Assembly: GCA_903864485.1 (NCBI GenBank)
Contig: CAIPGD010000142.1
Span: 1 to 5,380, forward strand
Source: an uncultured bacterium
Lineage (GTDB): Bacteria; Pseudomonadota; Gammaproteobacteria; Burkholderiales; Burkholderiaceae_E
Length of the DNA stretch: 5,380 bases
Direction of reading: 5' to 3'
In this document: one piece after another, positions 1 to 5,380 of the stretch
Layout: the number at the start of each line of letters is the position of its first letter
Position numbering within the stretch: the first letter of the stretch is position 1
The notes under the pieces: model-generated
Databases searched by the model: none
The model's input: the letters and a program-made list of their open reading frames with translations, nothing else
Told to the model about the DNA's origin: nothing
Program-made: the position numbers and the translations under genes

Positions 1-1
1 C

Positions 2-961
2 GATATCGTCGTGGGTTATATCTCTAGCGGCAACTGCCTGGCGGTGGCTCCGGTTGCCGAGGAACTCAAAAAAGTGACCGTGATCTTTGACTGCGGGACC
101 CCGCGTCTGCTCGAAGAAAACGCCTACAAGTATGTCTTCCGGACCAACGCCCACTCAGGGATGGACAGCATTGCGGCGGCACTCTACGTTGCATCGACCA
201 AGCCGGCTACCAAGTCTTATGCCGGTATCAACCAGAACTACGCCTGGGGCCAGGATTGCTGGTCTGATTTTGAAGGCACGATGAAGGCCAAACTGCCGGC
301 CGCCGCTGTGACCACTTCGCAAATGCCTAAACTTTTTGCGGGCCAGTACGGCACCGAAATTTCCGCACTGCTGGCCGCTAAGCCCGAGGTCATCCATTCC
401 AGTTTCTGGGATGGCGACCTCGAAGCGCTGATCCTCCAGGCCGCCCCGCGTGGCCTGTTCAAGAAGAGCGTTGTCATTCTGACCGCCGGCGAAACCGCGA
501 TCCACAAACTGGGTAACGCGATCCCCGACGGCACAGTCATTGGCGCCCGCGGCCCACACAGCGTGTTTGCACCGGATACGGAAATCAACCGCTGGTTCCA
601 GCAGACCTACCGCGATCGTTACAACACACCGCCTAACTATGCGTCGTACCACATGGTGCAAGCCATTCTGGGCGCTAAAACGGCCTACGAAAAAGCCAAG
701 GCTGCGGCAGGCGGTGCCGATCCGACTCAAGAACAGATCATCGCCGCCTTCGAAGGTCTGACCTATGAGAGCGCAAGCGGTAAGGTCGAAATGCGCAACT
801 CCAAAGGCCACCAGGCCATCCAGGAGACCGCATACGGCACGACCAAGATGGTCAAGGGTCAACTGACCGTGACCAACGTCAAGCGCTACCCCGCCGACAT
901 GGTCAATCCACCCGAGGGCGTGAAGTCAGCGGATTGGATTGCCTCTGGATTCAAGCGTTGA
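2..961 (+). CDS. Branched-chain-amino-acid-type ABC transporter substrate-binding protein (5' partial)
   Basis: This is the periplasmic solute receptor of the importer encoded downstream. The frame is open from base 2 and gives 319 residues to a TGA at 959-961. GTG at 11 is an internal valine codon, not a start, because the protein reads straight in with Asp-Ile-Val before it. Family members are usually about 400 residues, so roughly the first 90, including the signal peptide, lie outside the window. The visible part has the Peripla_BP_6 / type 1 periplasmic-binding fold pattern: YISSGNC near the start, then FDCGTPR, YVFRT, an INQNYAWGQD stretch (visible residues 76-85), KPEVIHSS and a C-terminal NPPEGV. 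Visible Cys12 and Cys31 could form a disulfide in the N-lobe (inference). It heads the operon, 7 bp before the LivH-type gene. Family assignment is firm. The ligand is unknown, and such proteins bind amino acids, amides, aromatic acids or other carboxylates. Confidence 0.93.
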   Translation, partial: DIVVGYISSGNCLAVAPVAEELKKVTVIFDCGTPRLLEENAYKYVFRTNAHSGMDSIAAALYVASTKPATKSYAGINQNYAWGQDCWSDFEGTMKAKLPAAAVTTSQMPKLFAGQYGTEISALLAAKPEVIHSSFWDGDLEALILQAAPRGLFKKSVVILTAGETAIHKLGNAIPDGTVIGARGPHSVFAPDTEINRWFQQTYRDRYNTPPNYASYHMVQAILGAKTAYEKAKAAAGGADPTQEQIIAAFEGLTYESASGKVEMRNSKGHQAIQETAYGTTKMVKGQLTVTNVKRYPADMVNPPEGVKSADWIASGFKR

Positions 962-968
962 TGATTCG

Positions 969-1865
969 ATGAGTGAAGCGGTCGCCATCTTTCTTGACGG
1001 GTCGATCTACGCGGCCTGGTTATTCCTGGTCGCAGTCGGATTAACGCTGGTCTACGGCGTCATGAAGATCGTGAACGTCGCCCACGGTGCAACCTACACC
1101 GTGGGTGCGTATGCCGCTGTGAGTCTTTGTGGCGCATGGGCGGCTGGCGGGGGTAACGAGTGGGGGGTTTACCTTCCGCTTGTTCTCGCCGCTCCGCTGG
1201 TCGGACTCATTCTCGGTCCGCTTCTGGAGCGACTCTTCCTGCGTCCCCTGCGGGATGAAGAAGAAACTGTACTGATGCTGGTGACGTATGCGCTGTTTCT
1301 GATCCTTGAGGACAGCGTGAAATTCGTCTGGGGCGTTGATCCCTATTTTTTAGCCGAGCCATACCTGCTGCCAGGGGGCATCGACATTTTCGACCTGACC
1401 TATCCGGTCTACAACTTTGGCATGCTGATCGCGGCCACGGTCGTGGGCGTTGGTCTGGCCTGGTTTCTTTCAAAATCCAAGAGTGGCCGGATTGTGCGTG
1501 CCGTCATCCACGACCGCGAAGTGGCAATGGCGATGGGGGCCAACGTTGACCGGATTTATCTGGCCGTATTCAGCTTCGGCTGTGCCCTGGCCGCACTCGG
1601 AGGCGCACTCACGGCGCCAACGGTCTCGGTCATTCCGAGTATGGGCGTCGAAGTGATCGTTCTTGCTTTTGCAGTCGTTGTGATTGGCGGCATGGGTAGC
1701 ATCATTGGCGCGTTGCTTGGCGCGCTATTGGTCGGCTTTGTCCGCGCCATGGCAGTCCACCTGCTGCCTGAGGCCGAGTTATTCATTATTTATCTCGTGA
1801 TGGCGACGGTTCTGCTCGTGCGGCCTAGCGGCCTGTTTGCGCCGGTCGAGGCGAGGAAGATCTGA
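969..1865 (+). CDS. livH: Branched-chain-amino-acid-type ABC transporter permease, LivH family
   Basis: This is one of the two inner-membrane channel subunits. From ATG at 969 it has 298 residues, normal for LivH. It opens with the family hallmark GLTLVYGVMKIVNVAHG (24-40) followed by a GAYAA turn. Hydrophobic segments lie at about 12-32, 41-59, 67-88, 99-118, 149-167, 197-217, 226-240, 242-262 and 269-285. The cytoplasmic coupling loop is at about 173-193 (IVRAVIHDREVAMAMGANV), where the ATPase docks. A glycine-rich VIGGMGSIIGALLGA motif and a terminal RPSGLF are also typical. The frame extends upstream to a TTG at 939 inside the preceding gene. I prefer ATG 969 because the family starts close to the first membrane helix and TTG would force a 23-bp overlap. 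Neither start has a strong Shine-Dalgarno, so translation may be coupled to the upstream stop. The gene symbol is by family; the substrate may not be an amino acid. Confidence 0.93.
   Translation: MSEAVAIFLDGSIYAAWLFLVAVGLTLVYGVMKIVNVAHGATYTVGAYAAVSLCGAWAAGGGNEWGVYLPLVLAAPLVGLILGPLLERLFLRPLRDEEETVLMLVTYALFLILEDSVKFVWGVDPYFLAEPYLLPGGIDIFDLTYPVYNFGMLIAATVVGVGLAWFLSKSKSGRIVRAVIHDREVAMAMGANVDRIYLAVFSFGCALAALGGALTAPTVSVIPSMGVEVIVLAFAVVVIGGMGSIIGALLGALLVGFVRAMAVHLLPEAELFIIYLVMATVLLVRPSGLFAPVEARKI
1081..1105. repeat. Perfect 9-bp inverted repeat (potential hairpin) inside livH
   Basis: CCCACGGTG at 1081-1089 is exactly reverse-complementary to CACCGTGGG at 1097-1105, leaving a 7-base loop. It sits about 110 nt into livH, over codons 38-46, which carry the conserved AHG...TVGA region. 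There is no T-run after it, so it is not an intrinsic terminator. It may be a chance product of conserved coding sequence, or an mRNA structure near the binding-protein/permease boundary (inference). Confidence 0.5.
1853..1860 (+). promoter_or_regulatory. Ribosome binding site for the LivM-type gene
   Basis: GAGGAAGA lies 7 bases before ATG 1868 and is the best Shine-Dalgarno match in the operon. It is embedded in the last codons of livH and supports the chosen livM start, only 2 bp after the livH stop. Confidence 0.7.
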
Positions 1866-1867
1866 TC

Positions 1868-2800
1868 ATGCCCCAACGAATGCTTGCCGGGCTTTCAGTG
1901 CTCGTCGCGATTTTCGCGGCGGCCCCGTGGTGGATGCCGCCATGGATGCTTTTTATCGCCAGTGGCGCACTGGCCAAGGGTATGGCTGCGCTCGGCCTCA
2001 TGCTGTTGCTGAGGGGTGGACTCGTCTCGTTCGGTCACGCGCTTTATTTTGGGATTGGTGCGTATGCAGCGGGCCTCCTGGTGCTGTCCGGGATCACCGA
2101 ATTCTTGGCGCTCGCAGTCCTCGGTACCCTCGCGACGCTGCTTGTGGCAGTCATTCTGGGTGCGTTCGTTTCGCGCTACCGCGGCATTTTCTTTGGGTTG
2201 CTGTCGATGGCGCTCTCGATGGTCTTTTATGGCTTGTTGATCAAGATGCAGTCCTTGGGATCAAGCGATGGCTTTAACCTGGGAGGCATCCACCTGCTCT
2301 CCATTCCGATGCAAGGCACCGCTGGCCAGGTACCAACCTATCTCATGACGCTCGTTCTTTCGGTGCTCGCAGCAATAGGCATCGACAAATTCTTGCGCTC
2401 GCGTTACGGCTTGCTCACGAAGGCGTTGCGTGACAATGAACTGCGGGTCGAATATCTCGGCCAGTCGGTCCGCCAGCTCGTTCTGCTGAATTACATCATT
2501 GCAGCCGGACTCGCGGGGCTTGCCGGCGTGCTCTCCGCCGTTGCGGTCGGTCACATTGGCCCTGAGATGGCCTACTGGAGCACCTCAGGAGAATTCGTGT
2601 TTATGGTCATCCTCGGTGGACTTGGCCACGTAGCGGCCGCTTTTATCGGGGCTGGCGTCCTCTCTGCAGTTCAGGCGGTCGCCTACGCCGTTGCCCCGAA
2701 CAGCTGGCAATTTATCGTCGGTGCCAGTTTGCTGGCCTGTATCGTGTTCTTGCCCGAGGGGCTCTGGTCGCTCCTGAAGCGGTTCGGGAGACGCGCATGA
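1868..2800 (+). CDS. livM: Branched-chain-amino-acid-type ABC transporter permease, LivM family
   Basis: This is the second inner-membrane channel subunit, pairing with the LivH product. It has 310 residues, the common length for short LivM proteins. The LivM signature is clear: GLVSFGHALYFGIGAYAAG at about 51-69, then YRGIFFGLLSMALSMVF (104-120). The cytoplasmic coupling loop ALRDNELRVEYLGQSV is at 186-201. ILGGLGHVAAAFIGAGVL follows at about 248-265, and PEGLW sits near the end. Membrane segments lie at about 6-20, 27-49, 56-74, 79-100, 105-123, 157-172, 205-225, 243-272 and 282-295. The start follows the livH stop by 2 bp and has a good ribosome site. The 3' end overlaps livG by ATGA. In the GGxGS..G loop seen in many LivM proteins, the Ser is His here (GGLGH), a mild variation. 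Symbol by family; substrate unknown. Confidence 0.94.
   Translation: MPQRMLAGLSVLVAIFAAAPWWMPPWMLFIASGALAKGMAALGLMLLLRGGLVSFGHALYFGIGAYAAGLLVLSGITEFLALAVLGTLATLLVAVILGAFVSRYRGIFFGLLSMALSMVFYGLLIKMQSLGSSDGFNLGGIHLLSIPMQGTAGQVPTYLMTLVLSVLAAIGIDKFLRSRYGLLTKALRDNELRVEYLGQSVRQLVLLNYIIAAGLAGLAGVLSAVAVGHIGPEMAYWSTSGEFVFMVILGGLGHVAAAFIGAGVLSAVQAVAYAVAPNSWQFIVGASLLACIVFLPEGLWSLLKRFGRRA
2786..2790 (+). promoter_or_regulatory. Ribosome binding site for the LivG-type gene
   Basis: GGGAG lies 6 bases before ATG 2797, inside the end of livM. With the ATGA start/stop overlap at 2797-2800 it suggests translational coupling of permease and ATPase. Confidence 0.55.
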
Positions 2801-3552
2801 CAATCGCTCTTTCGACCCGGGGCCTCTGCCGCAGTTTTGGCGCGGTCAAGGGCGCGGACAACATCACCGTCGAATTTACGGCTGGAACGGTCGTCGCACT
2901 CATTGGCACGAATGGCGCTGGAAAAACGACTTTTCTAAATCTCGTGACGGGGTACCTTAAGCCCGACTCGGGCAGCGTACTCTTGGGCGAACGCAATATC
3001 ACTGGGATGGAGCCACGCGACATTACCCGTCTCGGTGTTGCGCGCTCATTCCAAATTCCACAATTGTTCGATCAACTCACGGTCGATGAAAACCTTGAAG
3101 TGGCCGAAATCATCGCCCGTCATGCTTCCACCGCGAGTCAGACCAAAGAGCTGGCTCGCGTTCGTGCGTTGGCGTTAGAGCGTTTTGGTCTGGTCCCACA
3201 GCGCGATCAACTGGCAAAAACCCTCCCCGGCGGGGCCCGCAAGCTCCTCGACATCGCGATGGCCGTGGTGTCCCACCCCAGCGTTCTGGTGCTCGATGAG
3301 CCAACCAGCGGCGTGAGCGCCGAGGAAAAAGAAGGCGTCGTGGAGACCGTGATCGAACTCGCCCGCGGGCTCAACGCAATGACACTATTCGTTGAGCACG
3401 ACATGGAAGTGGTGGCGCAGTACGCGGACCGTGTACTCGCATTTTTTGAGGGGCGGATCATTGCAGATGGCACGGCAGCCGAGGTGCTTGATGCGCCGGA
3501 AGTCCGTCGCCTGATTGTTGGCACCGCCCTAGGAGCAGACGGTCATGCTTGA
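2797..3552 (+). CDS. livG: Branched-chain-amino-acid-type ABC transporter ATP-binding protein, LivG family
   Basis: This cytoplasmic ATPase subunit drives the importer together with the LivF product. It has 251 residues, usual for LivG. Walker A is GTNGAGKTT (37-45) and the Q-loop is SFQIPQLF with Gln86. The ABC signature is LPGGA (143-147), Walker B is VLVLDE (163-168), and the H-loop has His201 in VEHDMEVV. The SFQIPQLFDQLTVDENL run and the EHDMEVV stretch are typical of LivG rather than LivF. The signature departs from LSGGQ, with Pro for Ser and Ala for Gln. LivG proteins vary at this motif, and Walker A, Walker B and the H-loop are intact, so I expect an active enzyme. It overlaps livM by 4 bp and livF by 8 bp. 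Family assignment is firm; substrate unknown. Confidence 0.94.
   Translation: MTIALSTRGLCRSFGAVKGADNITVEFTAGTVVALIGTNGAGKTTFLNLVTGYLKPDSGSVLLGERNITGMEPRDITRLGVARSFQIPQLFDQLTVDENLEVAEIIARHASTASQTKELARVRALALERFGLVPQRDQLAKTLPGGARKLLDIAMAVVSHPSVLVLDEPTSGVSAEEKEGVVETVIELARGLNAMTLFVEHDMEVVAQYADRVLAFFEGRIIADGTAAEVLDAPEVRRLIVGTALGADGHA
3531..3535 (+). promoter_or_regulatory. Ribosome binding site for the LivF-type gene
   Basis: AGGAG lies 9 bases before ATG 3545, within the last codons of livG. It fixes the livF start even though that start lies 8 bp inside the upstream gene. Confidence 0.65.
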
Positions 3553-4210
3553 GGTTCAAGGAATCTCGGTGCGCCGAGGTAGCGTTGAAGTTGTTCGAGA
3601 CGCGAGCTTCAAACTGGCGCGCGGTGAATTCGTTGCTCTGGTGGGCCGCAACGGGGCCGGCAAGACCTCGCTGATGAAAGCGATCGCAGGACTGCTGCCA
3701 AGCAGCGCCGGTCACATCAGCATGAATGGTCAAAGCCTCGATGCCATGCCGGCTCACCAGCGCATCCGCCTCGGAATTGGCTACATGCCTGAAGACCGCC
3801 GCCTGATCCCTGGGCTAACCGTCGAGGAGAACATCAGCCTCCCGTGCTGGACCCGCAACACCCCCGATCTGCCAGCCCGTCTGGCCGAAGTGTTCAAGTG
3901 GATTCCGGAGCTCGAACCCATGGCTCAGCGCCGCGCCCTAGAGCTTTCCGGGGGTCAACAAAAACTGGTCGCCCTCGCCCGCGCCTGGGTTGCCGACAAT
4001 AGCCTATTGCTGCTCGATGAACCCTTTGAAGGCGTCGCGCCCGCACTTTGTCAGCGACTGATCGAGGTGATCCGAACCTTGCGTCAGGCGGGCATGGCGG
4101 TTCTACTTTCAGAATCTGAATTCAAGCATTCACGGGGCTTGGTGGACCATGTTCTGCCGATCGACCGCGGCGTCTTGCAACCTGTCGTGCCGGGCAAGAA
4201 CGCTCATTAA
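3545..4210 (+). CDS. livF: Branched-chain-amino-acid-type ABC transporter ATP-binding protein, LivF family
   Basis: This is the second ATPase subunit, partner of LivG. It has 221 residues, slightly shorter than the usual 230-240. Walker A is GRNGAGKTS (34-42). The Q-loop region has the LivF-style GYMPEDRRLIPGLTVEENI (79-97), with Glu in place of Gln. The signature is a perfect LSGGQ (134-138), and Walker B is LLLLDEP (154-160), followed by FEGVAP. The H-loop is unusual. LivF proteins generally read LVEQN there; here it is LLSESEFKH (187-195), with no His or Gln at the switch position. His195 lies four residues later and is unlikely to substitute directly. The C-terminus after Walker B is short. 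Either this is a divergent subfamily or most hydrolysis is carried by the LivG site (inference). The stop overlaps the convergent reductase gene by 4 bp. Confidence 0.92.
   Translation: MLEVQGISVRRGSVEVVRDASFKLARGEFVALVGRNGAGKTSLMKAIAGLLPSSAGHISMNGQSLDAMPAHQRIRLGIGYMPEDRRLIPGLTVEENISLPCWTRNTPDLPARLAEVFKWIPELEPMAQRRALELSGGQQKLVALARAWVADNSLLLLDEPFEGVAPALCQRLIEVIRTLRQAGMAVLLSESEFKHSRGLVDHVLPIDRGVLQPVVPGKNAH
4207..4210. other. Tail-to-tail overlap: palindromic TTAA giving stop codons on both strands
   Basis: TTAA at 4207-4210 reads TAA at 4208-4210 for livF on the + strand and TAA for the reductase on the - strand (4209 down to 4207). The two convergent genes therefore share four bases, with no intergenic space. 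I see no strong hairpin with a T-run on either side: CGGG...CCCG at 4212-4226 has only a 4-bp stem. Confidence 0.9.
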
Positions 4211-5262
4211 CCGGGCAGGATTCCCGCGGCTCGGTATTGATCCCAAAGCCTGAAGAACATGGCTTCGGTGTCTTCGAATTCATAAAATCCATAACGACGA
4301 CACTTCCCCGTGTGGGAGATGATGTCAAAGTCGGAAGCGAAGACGAAGTCGCCGTAACCCCACGACACGAGATCCGGATAGGACGTTGCGCGCAAACCGT
4401 AACGGGCAACCATCTGATCCCAAATCGGCCCCTTGTCAGCCATGGCCTGAGCGAGTCGGATCGGGCGTCTCGGTGCGAGTTCCATGCCCCAGTACTGCGC
4501 CATCTTTGGCCAGAAATTTTCCCAGCGAATCAGATCTCCATTCGTGATGTTGAAGGCCTGGTTCGCACAACTGGGCTCGGTCGACATCCAAACCATCGCG
4601 CGCGCCAACAGCGTCGCATCGGTCACCTGATACAGCGCGTGGTAGTTCGCAGCTGACCCCGGGAACTGCAAGGGCAAGCCGAGTTCACGCGACAGCACAG
4701 CGTACACGGCTAAAACCATCGGTAGATTCATCGGGCTACCGACACCATCGCCACAAATTGCATGCGGGCGAGCCGAAGAAATCGACCAGCGTTTGCCAAG
4801 TGAAGCCTGCGCCAGATAATCCCATTGATTGTAATAAAAATTGGGAGGCATGTGCCTCGGATCATCCTCGCGGGCGGGCGTCCGGAAGGTCCCATGATGG
4901 TTGCCGTACCACTTGGTCCCGTGCATGACGTGAACATGTTCAAGTCCCAAGGCGATTGGGTCAATGGCCTCAATCAGATGGCTGAGCATGGCGGTGTTGT
5001 CATGAACCCACGCCGCTGGATCAGGCCGTTCGACATAGGCCGCATGAAACACGTGCGTCACCGCAGACAATCGATGCGCCTGCTTTGCACAATCTGCAGC
5101 ATCGAGTAAATCGATCGACAGATGGACATAGTCACCCGGCACGGCGGGCGGGCGACGCGACACGGCGATGATCTCCCAACCCTCATCTCGCAAAAGATGG
5201 GCCAACAGATTTCGCCCAACCACACCGGTCGCGCCGGTAATCAGAGCCACCCGTTTGGTCAT
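4207..5262 (-). CDS. NAD(P)-dependent SDR-type reductase, progesterone 5-beta-reductase/iridoid synthase (PRISE)-like
   Basis: This is a probable soluble NADPH-dependent reductase of 351 residues. The N-terminus is a Rossmann fold: ALITGATGVVGRNLL with glycines 10, 13 and 16. It is followed by SRRPP (35-39), whose arginines suit the 2'-phosphate of NADPH. It lacks the usual SDR YxxxK. Instead it shows features I recognise from the PRISE group: HGTKWYG with Lys117, and NFYYNQWDYL (141-150) supplying the likely catalytic Tyr (143 or 144). RPHAICG, PMNLPMVLAVYA, AFNITNGD (237-243) and a C-terminal YRAAGILPG also match. Plant members reduce the C=C bond of enones such as progesterone or small vinyl ketones. 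Bacterial members are known but mostly of unassigned substrate. ATG 5262 was chosen because the Rossmann strand starts four residues later; upstream is only a weak GGGGC. It lies 14 bp after the dehydrogenase gene. Generic annotation would be NAD-dependent epimerase/dehydratase. Family confidence is good; substrate unknown. Confidence 0.88.
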   Translation of the reverse strand: MTKRVALITGATGVVGRNLLAHLLRDEGWEIIAVSRRPPAVPGDYVHLSIDLLDAADCAKQAHRLSAVTHVFHAAYVERPDPAAWVHDNTAMLSHLIEAIDPIALGLEHVHVMHGTKWYGNHHGTFRTPAREDDPRHMPPNFYYNQWDYLAQASLGKRWSISSARPHAICGDGVGSPMNLPMVLAVYAVLSRELGLPLQFPGSAANYHALYQVTDATLLARAMVWMSTEPSCANQAFNITNGDLIRWENFWPKMAQYWGMELAPRRPIRLAQAMADKGPIWDQMVARYGLRATSYPDLVSWGYGDFVFASDFDIISHTGKCRRYGFYEFEDTEAMFFRLWDQYRAAGILPG

Positions 5263-5276
5263 GGCTGCCCCATCGT

Positions 5277-5380
5277 CTACACCACTTTACCAACCGTCTG
5301 TCCCGTCGCCACCAGACCAAGCGCCTGCTCATACTGCTCCAGCGGAAACACTTGCATGACGTGTGGTCGGATCACGCCCC
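5277..5380 (-). CDS. Zinc-type alcohol dehydrogenase / quinone oxidoreductase (MDR superfamily), C-terminal fragment
   Basis: The - strand is open from the right edge to a TAG at 5279-5277 and gives 33 residues. They match the C-terminal end of medium-chain dehydrogenases/quinone oxidoreductases: IRPHVMQVFPLEQYEQAL, then GLVATG and a terminal GKVV. The (I/L)xPxVxxxFPLExxxxA pattern followed by GKxV is the characteristic tail of that superfamily, where the last strand returns to the catalytic domain. Everything else, including the cofactor fold and any zinc ligands, lies beyond the window, so alcohol dehydrogenase, quinone oxidoreductase and enoyl reductase cannot be told apart. It precedes the PRISE-like reductase by 14 bp on the same strand, so the two are probably one operon. 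The fragment is cut by the window edge, not visibly broken. Confidence 0.8.
   Translation of the reverse strand, partial: GVIRPHVMQVFPLEQYEQALGLVATGQTVGKVV

Noticed and set aside
11..13. GTG at 11 as the start of the binding protein
   Set aside because: The conserved family sequence continues upstream in frame to base 2, and a start here would remove the signal peptide and most of the first lobe.
155..862. Long - strand open frame (235 codons) opposite the binding-protein gene
   Set aside because: It is antisense to a well-supported coding frame, has no recognisable domain, and its composition (many Arg, Gly, Cys, His) is typical of a shadow frame in GC-rich DNA.
1837..2277. + strand open frame of 146 codons overlapping livH and livM
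   Set aside because: It is out of frame with the clear LivM protein, rich in Arg/Cys/Trp, and has no family motif.
3225..3235. CCCCGGCGGGG small inverted repeat as a possible terminator in livG
   Set aside because: It has only a 4-bp stem with a 3-base loop and no T-run, and it lies over the ABC signature codons; explained by coding constraint.
4212..4226. CGGG...CCCG as a terminator after livF
   Set aside because: A 4-bp stem without a T-run, lying inside the convergent gene; too weak to call.
4237..4656. + strand open frame of 139 codons opposite the PRISE-like gene
   Set aside because: It is antisense to conserved motifs of the reductase and has no domain of its own.
5260..5274. Alternative - strand ATG at 5274 just upstream of the reductase start
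   Set aside because: It is out of frame and gives only MGQP before a TGA that overlaps the real ATG. A coupling leader is possible but unsupported.

Overview
The window holds most of one branched-chain-amino-acid-type (HAAT/Liv family) ABC importer operon on the + strand. Converging on it from the right are two oxidoreductase genes on the - strand. Coding density is close to total, the DNA is moderately GC-rich, and start/stop overlaps are tight. This is the style of a proteobacterial chromosome or large replicon. A betaproteobacterium would fit, but that is an inference from style and protein character, not from any diagnostic gene.

Layout: 2-961 (+) is the 3' part of a periplasmic substrate-binding protein, with its N-terminus cut by the window edge. 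969-1865 (+) is a LivH-type permease and 1868-2800 (+) a LivM-type permease. 2797-3552 (+) is a LivG-type ATPase and 3545-4210 (+) a LivF-type ATPase. The genes are separated by 7 and 2 bp, or overlap by 4 and 8 bp, so they almost certainly form one transcript. Together they encode one complete importer: the binding protein captures a solute in the periplasm, the LivH/LivM heterodimer forms the channel, and the LivG/LivF heterodimer powers it.

4207-5262 (-) encodes a 351-residue NAD(P)-dependent reductase. It resembles the progesterone 5-beta-reductase/iridoid synthase (PRISE) group of atypical short-chain dehydrogenases. 5277-5380 (-) is the last 33 codons of a zinc-type or quinone-oxidoreductase-type medium-chain dehydrogenase, cut by the right edge. 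The two lie 14 bp apart on the same strand and are probably co-transcribed. The last codons of livF and the reductase gene overlap tail to tail over a TTAA that supplies a TAA stop to both strands.

How they may work together (inference): Liv-type importers are often found in catabolic clusters, where they take up organic acids or aromatic compounds rather than amino acids. An enone reductase and an alcohol dehydrogenase next to such an importer would suit uptake and breakdown of a cyclic or terpenoid/steroid-like carbonyl compound. The substrate cannot be read from the sequence. I see no mobile element, CRISPR array, RNA gene or clear terminator, and no convincing undescribed system. The points most worth a second look are the PRISE-like enzyme, its context, and the altered ATPase motifs.
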